The position numbers were made by a program, and so were the translations under genes. A DNA stretch of 64,000 nucleotides from contig NZ_OW711693.1 in the NCBI RefSeq assembly GCF_940670685.1, positions 1,798,001 to 1,862,000 of the forward strand, given 5' to 3'. A model generated the notes under the pieces. It saw only the letters and a program-made list of their open reading frames with translations. It searched no databases and was not told where the DNA came from. This stretch comes from Anaeropeptidivorans aminofermentans (GTDB lineage: Bacteria; Bacillota; Clostridia; Lachnospirales; UBA5962). Shown piece after piece: positions 44,433-53,153 of the stretch (positions are counted from its first letter, which is position 1; the number at the start of each line of letters is the position of its first letter).

Positions 44433-45506
44433 TTGAAAAAAGTTCTATTATTAATATTTGTTTTACTGATGATAGCCACAGGCTGTAAAAAAGAAGATGC
44501 CAATAATCCGCCTCCTACAGAAACCGAAGCTCAAAATCCTACGGAACAACAAGATAACTCTATACAAGGGACCGTTGCGGAATATTTCCCCATAAAAGAA
44601 AATTCACTCTATATCTATACAGGAAGCGTAGAAAGTGCGAATCAAGAGACGTATCCTATATTTATAGAAGGTAATAAGCTTCAAAGAAGAACTTCAGCAG
44701 GCGGATTTATTTCAACAGAGGTTCTTTCAGTTGAAAACAGCGAGGTTAAGCTTATTTATACAAATGCCACTTCAAACGGTTTTGAGAATTTCTTAAACAA
44801 GGCAAATCCTGCCGAAGTAGTCATATTAAAAGAGCCTTTGCAGCTTAATGCCACCTGGGAAAGAAATTTCGTTTCTAACGACTCTACTGCCGGGGAGTTT
44901 AAGGGTACAAGTAAAATTACCGATGTTAATGTTTCGGTAACAACTCCTGCAGGGGAATTTGAAACTCTTGTTGTAACAACGGAGTTTGAAACGGGCAATT
45001 TAGATGTAGAGTATTATGCAAAGGGAATCGGCCTTGTAAAAAGAGAATATATTAATATAACAAGAACAGAAAAAGGCCAGGAATTAAGCCGTGAAACAGT
45101 TACGGTAGAGCTTTCTGAAATTAAAGAAGATACTGCCTGTGAGTTTGAATTTACGGTATATTACCCTGATGATCAGGTAAATGGGCTTTTAAGCGAAACA
45201 AGAAAGTTTCAGTTAAAGACTAATGAAGATATCAGGCCTTTATTAGAAGGAATGCTTAAAAAGCCCAGCGAAGGCCCAAGCAGCCCCATTATTACTGAAA
45301 ACACAAAAATAAACACCATATCTGTCGATTCCGAAGCTTCTGAGGTTCATTTAGATTTATCAAAGGAATTTGTTGATGAAATGAATGCCGGAAGCGGATA
45401 TGAAGCATTAATTCAGGAATCGCTTAAAAATATATTTACTGATTTCTACAGAGCTTCTTCCCTTAAACTTACGATTGAGGGAGAGGACTATATTCCTAAA
45501 CATTAA
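44433..45506 (+). CDS. GerMN-domain lipoprotein
   Basis: This 357-residue lipoprotein starts at TTG with AAAGGAAG upstream. Lipobox ATGC gives Cys18; a Pro/Glu/Gln-rich tether follows. Residues about 45-225 are an uncharacterised beta-rich domain. Residues about 233-350 match the GerMN domain (YYPDDQVNGL, TRKFQ, VHLDLSKEF, LKLTIEG), known from spore germination and cell-envelope proteins. It is probably anchored on the outer face of the membrane. The stop codon overlaps the ribosome binding site of rsmA. Confidence 0.85.
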   Translation: MKKVLLLIFVLLMIATGCKKEDANNPPPTETEAQNPTEQQDNSIQGTVAEYFPIKENSLYIYTGSVESANQETYPIFIEGNKLQRRTSAGGFISTEVLSVENSEVKLIYTNATSNGFENFLNKANPAEVVILKEPLQLNATWERNFVSNDSTAGEFKGTSKITDVNVSVTTPAGEFETLVVTTEFETGNLDVEYYAKGIGLVKREYINITRTEKGQELSRETVTVELSEIKEDTACEFEFTVYYPDDQVNGLLSETRKFQLKTNEDIRPLLEGMLKKPSEGPSSPIITENTKINTISVDSEASEVHLDLSKEFVDEMNAGSGYEALIQESLKNIFTDFYRASSLKLTIEGEDYIPKH

Positions 45507-45517
45507 GGTGATTACTT

Positions 45518-46384
45518 ATCGAAAATATTGCGAGCTATTCTAAGACACGGGAAATAATTGAAAAATACGATTTTTATTTTAAGAAGAATTTTGGCCAGAA
45601 TTTTCTTATTGACGGTCATGTCCTGAATAAAATCATTAATGGGGCGGATATACAAGAAGACGAACTTGTAATAGAAATAGGGCCGGGTGTAGGCGGGCTT
45701 ACAGAAGCCATGGCTAAAAGAGCAGGCAAGGTAATTGCCATAGAAATAGACAAAAGCCTTATACCCATATTAAATGAGATTTTAAGCCCCTATGAAAATG
45801 TAGAAATAATAAATGCAGATGCTCTTAAAACAGATTTTAAAAGTATTATAGAAAATTCGGGGTATAAAAAAGCGAAGCTTATAGCGAATCTTCCATATTA
45901 TGCAACGACTCCAATAATCATGAACATGCTTGAACAAAGGCTTCCGATCTCTTCCATGACGGTTATGATTCAAAAAGAAGTAGCGGAAAGAATGGCAGCT
46001 AAGCCTTCCACAAAAAGTTATGGTTCTCTTACCCTTGCCGTAGAATATTATTCAGAAGTATATCTTGTGGCCAATGTTCCGAGAAACTGCTTTATGCCAA
46101 GGCCGAATGTAGATTCTGCCGTAATACGCCTTGATATTTTAAATAAACCGCCTGTTAATGTAAAAAATGAAGAGCTGATGTTTAAAATTATAAAAGCTGC
46201 TTTTGGCCAAAGAAGGAAAACCTTAGTTAATTGCCTTTATAATTTATCGGGGCTTAACTTTACCAAGGAAGAGTACGCAGACATATTGAAAAAAATAAAT
46301 ATACAATCTGATATAAGAGGGGAGAACCTCAGTCTTACCCAATTTTCTGAATTAGCCAACGCACTATCTGAGGCGGAAGCTTAA
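45518..46384 (+). CDS. rsmA: 16S rRNA dimethyladenosine transferase RsmA, apparent ATC start
   Basis: This is a 288-residue KsgA/RsmA enzyme with KKNFGQNFLID, the SAM motif EIGPGVGGLT and the catalytic NLPYYATTPI. It dimethylates two adenines near the 3' end of 16S rRNA. The full-length frame is in phase with an ideal site AAGGTGA (45505-45511). The codon where family proteins begin (ENIASYSKTREI) is ATC at 45518, 6 nt downstream of that site. No ATG, GTG or TTG occurs in frame before 45710, and starting there would remove the SAM motif. Either AUC initiates or the sequence has one wrong base. The end forms part of a terminator hairpin. Confidence 0.88.
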   Translation: MENIASYSKTREIIEKYDFYFKKNFGQNFLIDGHVLNKIINGADIQEDELVIEIGPGVGGLTEAMAKRAGKVIAIEIDKSLIPILNEILSPYENVEIINADALKTDFKSIIENSGYKKAKLIANLPYYATTPIIMNMLEQRLPISSMTVMIQKEVAERMAAKPSTKSYGSLTLAVEYYSEVYLVANVPRNCFMPRPNVDSAVIRLDILNKPPVNVKNEELMFKIIKAAFGQRRKTLVNCLYNLSGLNFTKEEYADILKKINIQSDIRGENLSLTQFSELANALSEAEA

Positions 46385-46398
46385 GCTTCCGCTTTTTT
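46373..46398 (+). terminator. rsmA terminator overlapping the stop codon
   Basis: GCGGAAGC (46373-46380), TTAA loop, GCTTCCGC (46385-46392), then T6. The stop codon TAA lies within the loop. Confidence 0.9.
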
Positions 46399-46490
46399 AT
46401 GCTCTTTTGATATATTTAAGCCAATAGAAGAATATATATACCTTATAGGGAATTATACTCGCAAGCTTATAGAAAAATAGGAGGTAGAGT

Positions 46491-48020
46491 ATGGCTAAGA
46501 GATATTTTCGTGATTTTATAATTATGAAAGAAAATAACAGCGACTATTCTATACAGGGCAAGTCGGCAGTAGGAAAATGTATACTGGAGATAAAAGATGA
46601 TACCGGAAAGATATTATTTACCGTATCTAATTTAAAACCTGAGGTAGTATATAGAGCATACGTAATATCTTCCGGCGAAGACAGATCAAGAGGAGTACAT
46701 ATTGGCAATATCGTTGTCAACCAAAGCGGAAACGGCACGTTAAAATATGAAGGCGACGCTGATAACATATTAAATACAGGGCTTAAAGTTTCGGAGATTA
46801 ATTCGGTAGGTATTATTATTTTTAAGCCTGAGGGAATAATTACGCCTCTTATTGGCTATAAAAATGAGGAAATCCCATGGAAGCATAATTTTTATGATAT
46901 AACTAAGGAAAATGAAAGAAATAGGGAGGAAGAAAGGCGCAATCCGGAAGTACCGGAAGGAACAGAAAACTTGCCGGAAGCGAACCCTGAATCTGAACCC
47001 CTTGAGTCTGAAAATCCAATGCCGGAAACTCAAGTACCTGAAAATCCAATACCGGAAACTCAAATACCTGAAAATCCAATGCCGGAAACCCAAGTGCCTG
47101 AGAATCCAATACCTGAAAATCGAGTGCCTGAGAATCCAGTACCGGAAACTCAAGTACCTGAGAATCCTATACCTGAAACCCCTGAGCCGGTAAATGAAGA
47201 AGTACCGCAGGAACCACAAAGTGAAACAGAAGAAGATCAGACAATACCCGAAAATATTCCAGACCCAACAGAAGTTTCATCAACGGAATTTCCAGTTGAA
47301 GCAATGGATACAGATGAATTAAAAGAGGCAGTAAGTGAATTAGCCGAAGAAGTCCTTTACGAAAAAGAAGATGAAATTGAAAAAGAGGTATATGAGAAAG
47401 AAGAGATTCAGGCAGATTTAGAAATTTCATCAGAAGATACTGTTCCTGAGGGAAATAATATTCCTGAACCCAGTGCAGAAATTGCTAAAGAAGAGGAAGA
47501 TTCAGAGGCGATTCCAAAGCCTGATGAAGAATTGCAGAATATGTTTAAAAAGATGGCTATGAAATTCAATAGGGAATTGAAAGAGCTTGAAATATATACA
47601 AATCTTGATGAAAGAGGGCTTCTTGATAGAAAAGCTTTGCACATAGGGTATTGCAAATCAGAAGAAATATCAAGCCTTGAAGAAATCTTAAATAAATATC
47701 AAAGGTCTAAACCCTTTAAAGAAGAAGATAGCCAATATATTTGGGTAAATATATCCTTTAGCGATATATCAGATCTTCCTCTTGACAGACGCTTGATAAT
47801 GAACGATCCTGCAATCATTTCAGTGTACAGAAAATATAATCATATGATTTTAGGAAAAGATATGAACACCAATAAATATTTATTTGGGGTGCCTGATATT
47901 TTTTATGAAATAAATGAAAAGAAGATGGAAATGCTTGGTTTTCATATGTTTAAATGCTGTGATTTGAGCGAGGTCTATGACGAAAAGCATGGATACTGGC
48001 TTATGGTACTGAATAAATAA
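46491..48020 (+). CDS. Uncharacterised protein with acidic Pro/Glu repeats
   Basis: I do not recognise this 509-residue protein. It has a beta-rich N-terminal domain (about 1-130, AVGKCILEI, LFTVSNLKPEVVYRAYVIS). A long acidic linker follows, with six 10-residue repeats of the form PENPxPETQV (about 174-233), and more acidic, low-complexity sequence to about 345. The C-terminal domain (about 350-509) has QYIWVNISFSDISDLPLDRR and FGVPDIFYEINEKKMEMLGF. No signal peptide or membrane helix is visible. AGGAGGTAG precedes the ATG. It could link two proteins or sit in a spore or envelope layer; this is speculation. Confidence 0.8.
   Translation: MAKRYFRDFIIMKENNSDYSIQGKSAVGKCILEIKDDTGKILFTVSNLKPEVVYRAYVISSGEDRSRGVHIGNIVVNQSGNGTLKYEGDADNILNTGLKVSEINSVGIIIFKPEGIITPLIGYKNEEIPWKHNFYDITKENERNREEERRNPEVPEGTENLPEANPESEPLESENPMPETQVPENPIPETQIPENPMPETQVPENPIPENRVPENPVPETQVPENPIPETPEPVNEEVPQEPQSETEEDQTIPENIPDPTEVSSTEFPVEAMDTDELKEAVSELAEEVLYEKEDEIEKEVYEKEEIQADLEISSEDTVPEGNNIPEPSAEIAKEEEDSEAIPKPDEELQNMFKKMAMKFNRELKELEIYTNLDERGLLDRKALHIGYCKSEEISSLEEILNKYQRSKPFKEEDSQYIWVNISFSDISDLPLDRRLIMNDPAIISVYRKYNHMILGKDMNTNKYLFGVPDIFYEINEKKMEMLGFHMFKCCDLSEVYDEKHGYWLMVLNK
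47010..47189 (+). repeat. Six in-frame 30 bp tandem repeats
   Basis: Units of exactly 30 bp begin at 47010, 47040, 47070, 47100, 47130 and 47160. The core GAAAATCCAATGCCGGAAAC varies at a few positions. They encode ENPxPETQVP repeats in the unknown protein. The exact period makes the array prone to copy-number change between strains. Confidence 0.95.
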
Positions 48021-48106
48021 TATGATAAATATAGTTAATTTGTTTTTATTTCACTGTAAGTATTGACTTTAGAGAATATAAGAGAAAAGCAAATTGACAA
48101 TGCTGT

Positions 48107-48345
48107 TATAGTAAATTTAAAATAAAACAGTAACAAAGCTGTACATTTACATAGACTCATAGATGCAATTTAGAAAAAATACAATAAATAGCCTTTTCTG
48201 AAACTGCCTTTATTTTATATATTGAAAGTCTTGTCATCTATGCGGCATAAAAGCAATTTCCCTGTGTTTCAGAAGTGGGTCCATAGTTTTGGGTCTTTAG
48301 TAAATAGGTTTTTGTACTTCTTTGAAAGAAGTTTATAAATTTAAG
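48107..48345. repeat. MITE-like inverted-repeat element D
   Basis: The left end TATAGTAAATTTAAAATAAA with AACAGTAACAAAGC is a close family match. The right end is diverged (inverted reading contains AAAGAAGTACAAAAACC). Inner arms GACTCATAGATG and CATCTATG also pair. About 240 bp; the right boundary is approximate. Confidence 0.55.
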
Positions 48346-48353
48346 TATATATT

Positions 48354-48379
48354 AAAAAAGAGCCATATGGCTCTTTTTT
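48354..48379. terminator. Bidirectional terminator before the SDR gene
   Basis: A perfect palindrome centred on CATATG, with AAAAAAGAGC on the left and GCTCTTTTTT on the right. It lies 10 bp past the stop of the minus-strand SDR gene. Confidence 0.88.
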
Positions 48380-48389
48380 AATATTATAC

Positions 48390-49145
48390 TTAAAGTAAGG
48401 AAATCCATCCGCCGTCTACGGCTATGGTCTGCCCTGTAGTATAGCTTGACGCGTCTGAAGCAAGATATATAAGGGCGCCGTTAAGCTCTCCCGATCTTCC
48501 TATTCTGCCCATAGGGGTTCTTCCGGCAGCTGAATCATCAACAGTTCCCATGATGCCTTCTGTCATTTCCGTAGCAAACATTCCAGGGGCTATAGCGTTT
48601 ACAGTGATATTGTTTTTAGCGTATTCTGTTGCAAGACCTCTTGTAAGATTTATAACACTTGCTTTTGATGCGTTGTAGCTTGCGCTTTGAGGGCCGCCGG
48701 CAAGCCCGGCAACAGATGCAATATTGATTATTTTTCCGTAATTATGTTTAAGCATTACTTTGACAGCTTCTCTTGATGCAAGGAAAACGGCTCTTGAGTT
48801 TACTGCCATAACCTTGTCCCAGTTTTCTGAGGAATATTCATGGCTTGCGCCGCTTATAACAACTCCTGCGTTATTTACCATGATATCAATTGTTCCGAAA
48901 TCTTTTTCAACAGAGGAGATGGCTTTGCAGATGTCTTCTTCGCTGGATACGTCGCAAGCATATGCCTCGCACTTACGTCCCATGGCAGTAATTTTTTCTT
49001 TGAGAGATTCTAAACGATCGATTCTTCTGGCAAGTATAGCTACATCCGCACCTGCTTCTGCAAGGCCTTCAGCCATTTGGGCGCCTAATCCTGATGAAGC
49101 TCCTGTAACTACGGCAACTTTTCCTGTTAAATCAAACATTTTCAC
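48390..49145 (-). CDS. Short-chain dehydrogenase/reductase
   Basis: This 251-residue classical SDR has the NAD(P) motif TGASSGLG (about residues 14-21), NNAG, catalytic Ser in NIASVAG and YxxxK in YNASK, and PGMFATEM. The wording resembles gluconate 5-dehydrogenase or 3-oxoacyl reductase relatives, but the substrate is not clear. I choose GTG at 49143-49145, 7 nt after AAGGGGTG; an ATG two codons inside is the alternative. It is a single gene. Confidence 0.88.
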   Translation of the reverse strand: MKMFDLTGKVAVVTGASSGLGAQMAEGLAEAGADVAILARRIDRLESLKEKITAMGRKCEAYACDVSSEEDICKAISSVEKDFGTIDIMVNNAGVVISGASHEYSSENWDKVMAVNSRAVFLASREAVKVMLKHNYGKIINIASVAGLAGGPQSASYNASKASVINLTRGLATEYAKNNITVNAIAPGMFATEMTEGIMGTVDDSAAGRTPMGRIGRSGELNGALIYLASDASSYTTGQTIAVDGGWISLL

Positions 49146-49436
49146 TGTAATACACCCCTTTTTCAAAAGCATTTGTGTAAATAGTACTTCTTATTCTATC
49201 ACAGCATATTTATATTAAACAATATGTAATTGTGAACATATTGGCAAGGTTTTGTAAATTTTATTTGAATATTACTCATAATTTTACATAGTTATAGGAA
49301 CTGGACTGTTCTAAACTTGATTTATTTTGTATTTTTATAGTCAAAGAAGAACAATATTAAGATTATAGATAAGAAATTATAAAGAAAATAGTCATATAAG
49401 ATTTAATATAATTATATAGCTCCTTAAAGCGGTATT

Positions 49437-49445
49437 TGATATAAT
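49437..49445 (+). promoter_or_regulatory. Extended -10 promoter before the phosphomutase gene
   Basis: TGATATAAT forms an extended -10; no good -35 is seen 17 bp upstream. It lies about 20 bp before the ATG, giving a very short leader. Confidence 0.4.
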
Positions 49446-49465
49446 AGGGCAAAAGAGGTGAGTTT

Positions 49466-51214
49466 ATGGATTATATTAAGGCTTATGAAAGCTGGCTAAA
49501 GGATGAATATATTGATGATGAAACAAAAGAAGAGCTTATTAAAATAAAAGATAATGACAATGAAATAAAAGAGCGCTTTATGAAAGAGCTTGAATTCGGA
49601 ACAGGCGGTCTTAGAGGTGTAGTAGGGGCAGGGACAAACAGGATAAATGTATACACCGTAAGAAAAGCTACTCAAGGGCTTGCCAATTTCTTATTAAAGC
49701 AGGACTTCGGCTTAGAAAATGCAAAAGATAAAGGAGTCACCTTAGCCTATGATTCAAGAAAAATGAGCGTTGAATTTGCAAAAGAGGCGGCTTTAGTCTT
49801 AAATGCCAATGGAATTAAGACTTATCTATTTGAAAGCTTAAGGCCTACTCCCGTTCTAAGCTTTGCAGTAAGATATTTAAAATGTGCTGGAGGTATTGTT
49901 ATTACTGCAAGCCATAATCCTCCTGAATATAACGGATATAAGGTTTATGGAGACGACGGCGGGCAAATTCCTTATCCTAAAGATAATGAAGTCATAAAAG
50001 AAGTAAATGCCATAAAAAGCTTCAGCGATGTAAAAAGCATCCAAGAGGAAGAAGCAAAAGAATCAGGCCTTTTTAATATCATAGGTGAAGAAGTAGATTC
50101 GGCATATATAAAGACGCTTAAAAAGCAAATAATAAATCCCGAAATAATAGAAGCTTACGGAGATAAGCTTAATATTATCTATACGCCTCTTCACGGAACT
50201 GGAAATTTACCGGTAACCAGAATACTTTCGGAAGCAGGATTTAAAAATATATACACAGTAAAAGAGCAGGCGGAACCGGACGGTAATTTTACAACGGTTG
50301 GTTACCCGAATCCTGAAGACCCAAAGGTATTTAAGCTTGCAATTGCGCTTTCGGATAAAATGAACGGGGATATTATTATAGCTACCGACCCAGACGCCGA
50401 CAGGGCAGGGATTGTGTGCAAGAAAAACAACGGAGAATATATGTTTTTAACGGGAAATATGATAGGTAATCTCTTAACTGATTATATTATTTCCCAAATG
50501 AATGAAAAGGGGATTCTCCCTGAAAATTCTGCCGTAATATCAACAATTGTTTCAAGCAGGCTCACAAAAGCCATTGCTGATTTTTATGGCGTTCATTATT
50601 TTGATGTGCTTACAGGCTTTAAATACATAGGTAAAAAAATCAGAGAGTTTGAAGAAAATAATTCTTATCATTATCTGTTTGGCTTTGAAGAAAGCTATGG
50701 ATATTTAAAAGGAGATTATGCAAGAGATAAAGACGGAGTGGAAGCCGCTTTAATCGCATGTGAAATGGCAGCTTTTTATAAATCAAAGGGTATGACCCTT
50801 TACGATGCCTTAGAAAATATTTATAAAAAGTACGGTTATTATTTTGATAAGGTTCATTCCATCACTTTAAAAGGCTTGGAAGGCCTTGATAATATAAATA
50901 AAATAATGGAGGTATTCAGAAAAGACCCTCCTGAAGAGATATCAGAAATCAAAACGATTTCGTTAAAAGATTATAAGCTTCTAAAAGAATATAATTTATC
51001 CAATAAAGCTATTGAAGAGATAGAGCCGCCGGCTTCAAATGTCCTTTATTTTACGTTGGAGGATGGAAGCTGGTTCTGTATCAGGCCTTCGGGAACAGAA
51101 CCTAAAATCAAGCTTTATATTGGCGTAAAATCCCATACCATGGAAAAGTCTATGGAAAAATCCGAAAAGCTTTTTAACAGCATAATGGAAAAAATTAATA
51201 AAATAATAAAATGA
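49466..51214 (+). CDS. Phosphoglucomutase/phosphomannomutase (PgcA-like)
   Basis: This 582-residue alpha-D-phosphohexomutase has the active-site phosphoserine in TASHNPPEYNGYK (about residues 148-160), metal loop DPDADRAG, sugar loop GFEESYGY and phosphate loop RPSGTEPKIKLY. It interconverts glucose-1- and 6-phosphate, feeding glycogen, wall or glycolipid synthesis. The length fits PgcA-type eukaryote-like enzymes. AGAGGTGAG precedes the ATG. Confidence 0.94.
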   Translation: MDYIKAYESWLKDEYIDDETKEELIKIKDNDNEIKERFMKELEFGTGGLRGVVGAGTNRINVYTVRKATQGLANFLLKQDFGLENAKDKGVTLAYDSRKMSVEFAKEAALVLNANGIKTYLFESLRPTPVLSFAVRYLKCAGGIVITASHNPPEYNGYKVYGDDGGQIPYPKDNEVIKEVNAIKSFSDVKSIQEEEAKESGLFNIIGEEVDSAYIKTLKKQIINPEIIEAYGDKLNIIYTPLHGTGNLPVTRILSEAGFKNIYTVKEQAEPDGNFTTVGYPNPEDPKVFKLAIALSDKMNGDIIIATDPDADRAGIVCKKNNGEYMFLTGNMIGNLLTDYIISQMNEKGILPENSAVISTIVSSRLTKAIADFYGVHYFDVLTGFKYIGKKIREFEENNSYHYLFGFEESYGYLKGDYARDKDGVEAALIACEMAAFYKSKGMTLYDALENIYKKYGYYFDKVHSITLKGLEGLDNINKIMEVFRKDPPEEISEIKTISLKDYKLLKEYNLSNKAIEEIEPPASNVLYFTLEDGSWFCIRPSGTEPKIKLYIGVKSHTMEKSMEKSEKLFNSIMEKINKIIK

Positions 51215-51243
51215 ACTATTAAAACAGGAATGGGGGCATGCAT

Positions 51244-52119
51244 ATGAAATATAGTCGCTATCAAAATGCAAAAGAGTTTTACAATGATGTTTACGACATT
51301 TTACTTAAACATGAGGAGCAAAATAGTTTACCTCTTGGAAATGTTATTCTGGGAAATCAAGGCGGCGAACCTACAGGCTGGAGAAATCCTGAAAATTGGT
51401 TTATGGCTTCTGTAAGAGATGAATGTGGTAAGATTATACTTTCAGCCATTATGACTCCTCCTTTTAATATCACCATGTATGAAACGGATAATATTCCTAA
51501 TGACGATGCCCTTCATTGTTTATGTAATAATATTATAAATGAAAATATGGAAATTCCCGGAGTTACTTCTGAAAACACTCTTGCTGAGCGCTTTGCAAAA
51601 ATATATACGCAGAAAAAAGAAATGGGTTATAAAACACGTAAGAACCTTCGTATATACAGCCTTCGAGAAGTAAATAAAAGTGTACCTTTAATTGGTAAAA
51701 TAAGAAAAGCAGAAGAAAAGGATATGCCTTTTTTACCTTATTGGCATTATAGCTTTAGTGACGATTGCTCTTTAGAGTTTAGAAGCTTTGAAGATTCTGT
51801 TGCCAATATTGAAAGAGCAATTAAAAAAGGTATGCTTTATGTATTGGAAGATGATGGAATGCCCGTTTCTATTGCATCGGCTTTAAGAGAATCTGTTCAT
51901 GGAAGAACTATAGGCATGGTTTATACGCCGCCTTATTTTAGAAAAAAAGGGTATGCCAGTGCCTGCGTTGCCGAGCTTAGCCAGATTGTTCTTGATATGG
52001 GCTATAAATATGTATCCCTTTTTACCGATCTTTCAAATCCAATTTCAAACAGTATCTATCAGAAGATAGGATATAAGCCAGTTTGTGATTATAATGAATT
52101 GGATTTTATAGTAAGTTAA
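51244..52119 (+). CDS. GNAT family N-acetyltransferase
   Basis: This 291-residue protein has an N-terminal half of unclear role (about 1-150) and a C-terminal GNAT fold with GMVYTPPYFRKKGYASACVAEL (about 222-243; acetyl-CoA loop) and SNSIYQKIGYKPVCDY. I use the ATG at 51244, 7 nt after GGGGG; the ATG at 51238 is too close. The last four codons and the stop come from the left end of MITE-like element F, so the original C-terminus may have been changed slightly. Substrate unknown. Confidence 0.85.
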   Translation: MKYSRYQNAKEFYNDVYDILLKHEEQNSLPLGNVILGNQGGEPTGWRNPENWFMASVRDECGKIILSAIMTPPFNITMYETDNIPNDDALHCLCNNIINENMEIPGVTSENTLAERFAKIYTQKKEMGYKTRKNLRIYSLREVNKSVPLIGKIRKAEEKDMPFLPYWHYSFSDDCSLEFRSFEDSVANIERAIKKGMLYVLEDDGMPVSIASALRESVHGRTIGMVYTPPYFRKKGYASACVAELSQIVLDMGYKYVSLFTDLSNPISNSIYQKIGYKPVCDYNELDFIVS

Positions 52120-52324
52120 TGATGAAGAAGTAACAAAATTCTGTTTCCTGTAAGCTCAAAACAAGAATTTCCTTTGGAAACATAGTGAAATTGTCTTCAT
52201 AATAAATTAACTTATATTTTTTAAGTTAATTTATTATATACCGATTCCATTTTGGCAATGGTGCTAGTTTATATAAATTTAAGCCATATATGGCTTTGTT
52301 ACTGCGTAACTTTAAATTTACTAT
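52107..52324. repeat. MITE-like inverted-repeat element F
   Basis: The left end TATAGTAAGTTAATGATGAA overlaps the acetyltransferase stop codon. The inverted right end is TATAGTAAATTTAAAGTTAC with GCAGTAACAAAGCC. There is an inner inverted pair near 52200-52240 (TAAATTAACTTA/TAAGTTAATTTA), so the element may be nested. The rest of the gap to 52499 is the right end of the IS element. Confidence 0.65.
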
Positions 52325-52375
52325 ATCAAGAGAAGATAAAAATTAAAAGGTGCACAAGTAAGTAGTATTTTAAAT

Positions 52376-53093
52376 CATAACTACCGGCTTAGCCGGTAGT
52401 TTGCTCTGCCCCTATAAGGGGCTCTTACTGGCATGCGTCTGAGGACGCATCGAAGCGGTTTGCCAACCGCATTTACTTCCCAATAACCGCTAAAGCGGTT
52501 TATTTTTTATTTCCTTTCACTGGCTCCCCCGTAAACGGGTCAATATATTCTAACAATGAAATTTGATCTGCTACTTTATCTTCTTGTATTTGATTTCTAA
52601 TGTATTCTTCTATTTTTTTCGCATTTTTACCTACTGTATCAACATAATATCCTCTACACCAGAAATGTCTATTCCCATATTTATATTTTAAATTTGCATG
52701 TCTATCGAATATTATTAAAGAACTCTTTCCTTTCAAATATCCCATTATCTCTGATACACTATATTTAGGTGGTATTCTGACTAACATGTGTATATGGTCA
52801 CTACAACATTCTGCTTCTATTATTTCTATACCTTTTCTTTCACATAATTCTCTAAGTATCTTTCCTATATCCGCCTTTAATCTTCCATAAATTATTTGTC
52901 TTCGATACTTTGGAGCAAATACCAGATGATATTTACATTCCCAGGTTGTATGTGATAAACTATTTTTGTCCATCGGACACACCTCCTATGATCTAATAAT
53001 TGTGGTTGGCAAACCCACTTTATTTTATCACAGGGGGTATTTTTCTTGAAGCTAAAGCATTTTCCCTCCACCTGCATAGCAGGTGGTTTATTG
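52376..53093 (-). mobile_element. IS200/IS605-type insertion sequence (tnpA only)
   Basis: A single tnpA gene is flanked by the subterminal hairpins expected for this group. The 5' hairpin (element orientation) is CCACCTGC/GCAGGTGG at 53069-53087; the 3' hairpin is CTACCGGC/GCCGGTAG at 52381-52399. There is no tnpB. Between the tnpA stop and the 3' hairpin lie several further hairpins (see finding). Exact ends are not fixed because these elements leave no target duplication. Confidence 0.85.
52500..52973 (-). CDS. tnpA: IS200/IS605 family transposase TnpA
   Basis: This 157-residue Y1 transposase has the HUH pair in SDHIHMLVRIPP (about residues 60-70) and the catalytic tyrosine region GYYVDTVGKNAKKIEEYI (about 115-132). 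It cuts and joins single-stranded DNA at the element ends. Full length with no frameshift, so it is probably active. I choose the ATG at 52971-52973, 7 nt after AGGAGGTG; a GTG three codons upstream overlaps that site. Its stop codon lies at a hairpin (AACCGC/GCGGTT) that may terminate transcription. Confidence 0.93.
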   Translation of the reverse strand: MDKNSLSHTTWECKYHLVFAPKYRRQIIYGRLKADIGKILRELCERKGIEIIEAECCSDHIHMLVRIPPKYSVSEIMGYLKGKSSLIIFDRHANLKYKYGNRHFWCRGYYVDTVGKNAKKIEEYIRNQIQEDKVADQISLLEYIDPFTGEPVKGNKK

Positions 53094-53108
53094 TATGAGA
53101 TACAAGTA

Positions 53109-53138
53109 AAAAAGCGTATTGCATGCAATACGCTTTTT
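53109..53138. terminator. Terminator of the DUF4430 gene
   Basis: A 30 bp perfect palindrome with the half-site AAAAAGCGTATTGCA. It lies 15 bp after the DUF4430 stop on the minus strand, with a U run in both directions. Confidence 0.85.
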
Positions 53139-53153
53139 ATGATTTAATAAATC

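Larger units (their letters stand above)
48021..48389. other. Spacer with repeat J and MITE-like element D
   Basis: It contains a short motif (48062-48107: TTGACTTTAGAGAAT, then AAGCAAATTGACAATGC) shared with 15824-15880, then element D, then a bidirectional terminator. I find no gene. Confidence 0.55.

Noticed and set aside
45710-46384. rsmA starting at the first ATG (224 residues)
   Set aside because: This would drop the GQNFLID and SAM-binding motifs, which are encoded in the same frame upstream behind a good ribosome binding site.
47010-47189. CRISPR-like array
   Set aside because: The 30 bp units are contiguous without spacers and translate in frame as protein repeats.
46770-47430. Overlapping frames on both strands across the Pro/Glu repeats
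   Set aside because: They are created by the 30 bp periodic repeats; only the 509-residue frame has a start site and sensible composition.
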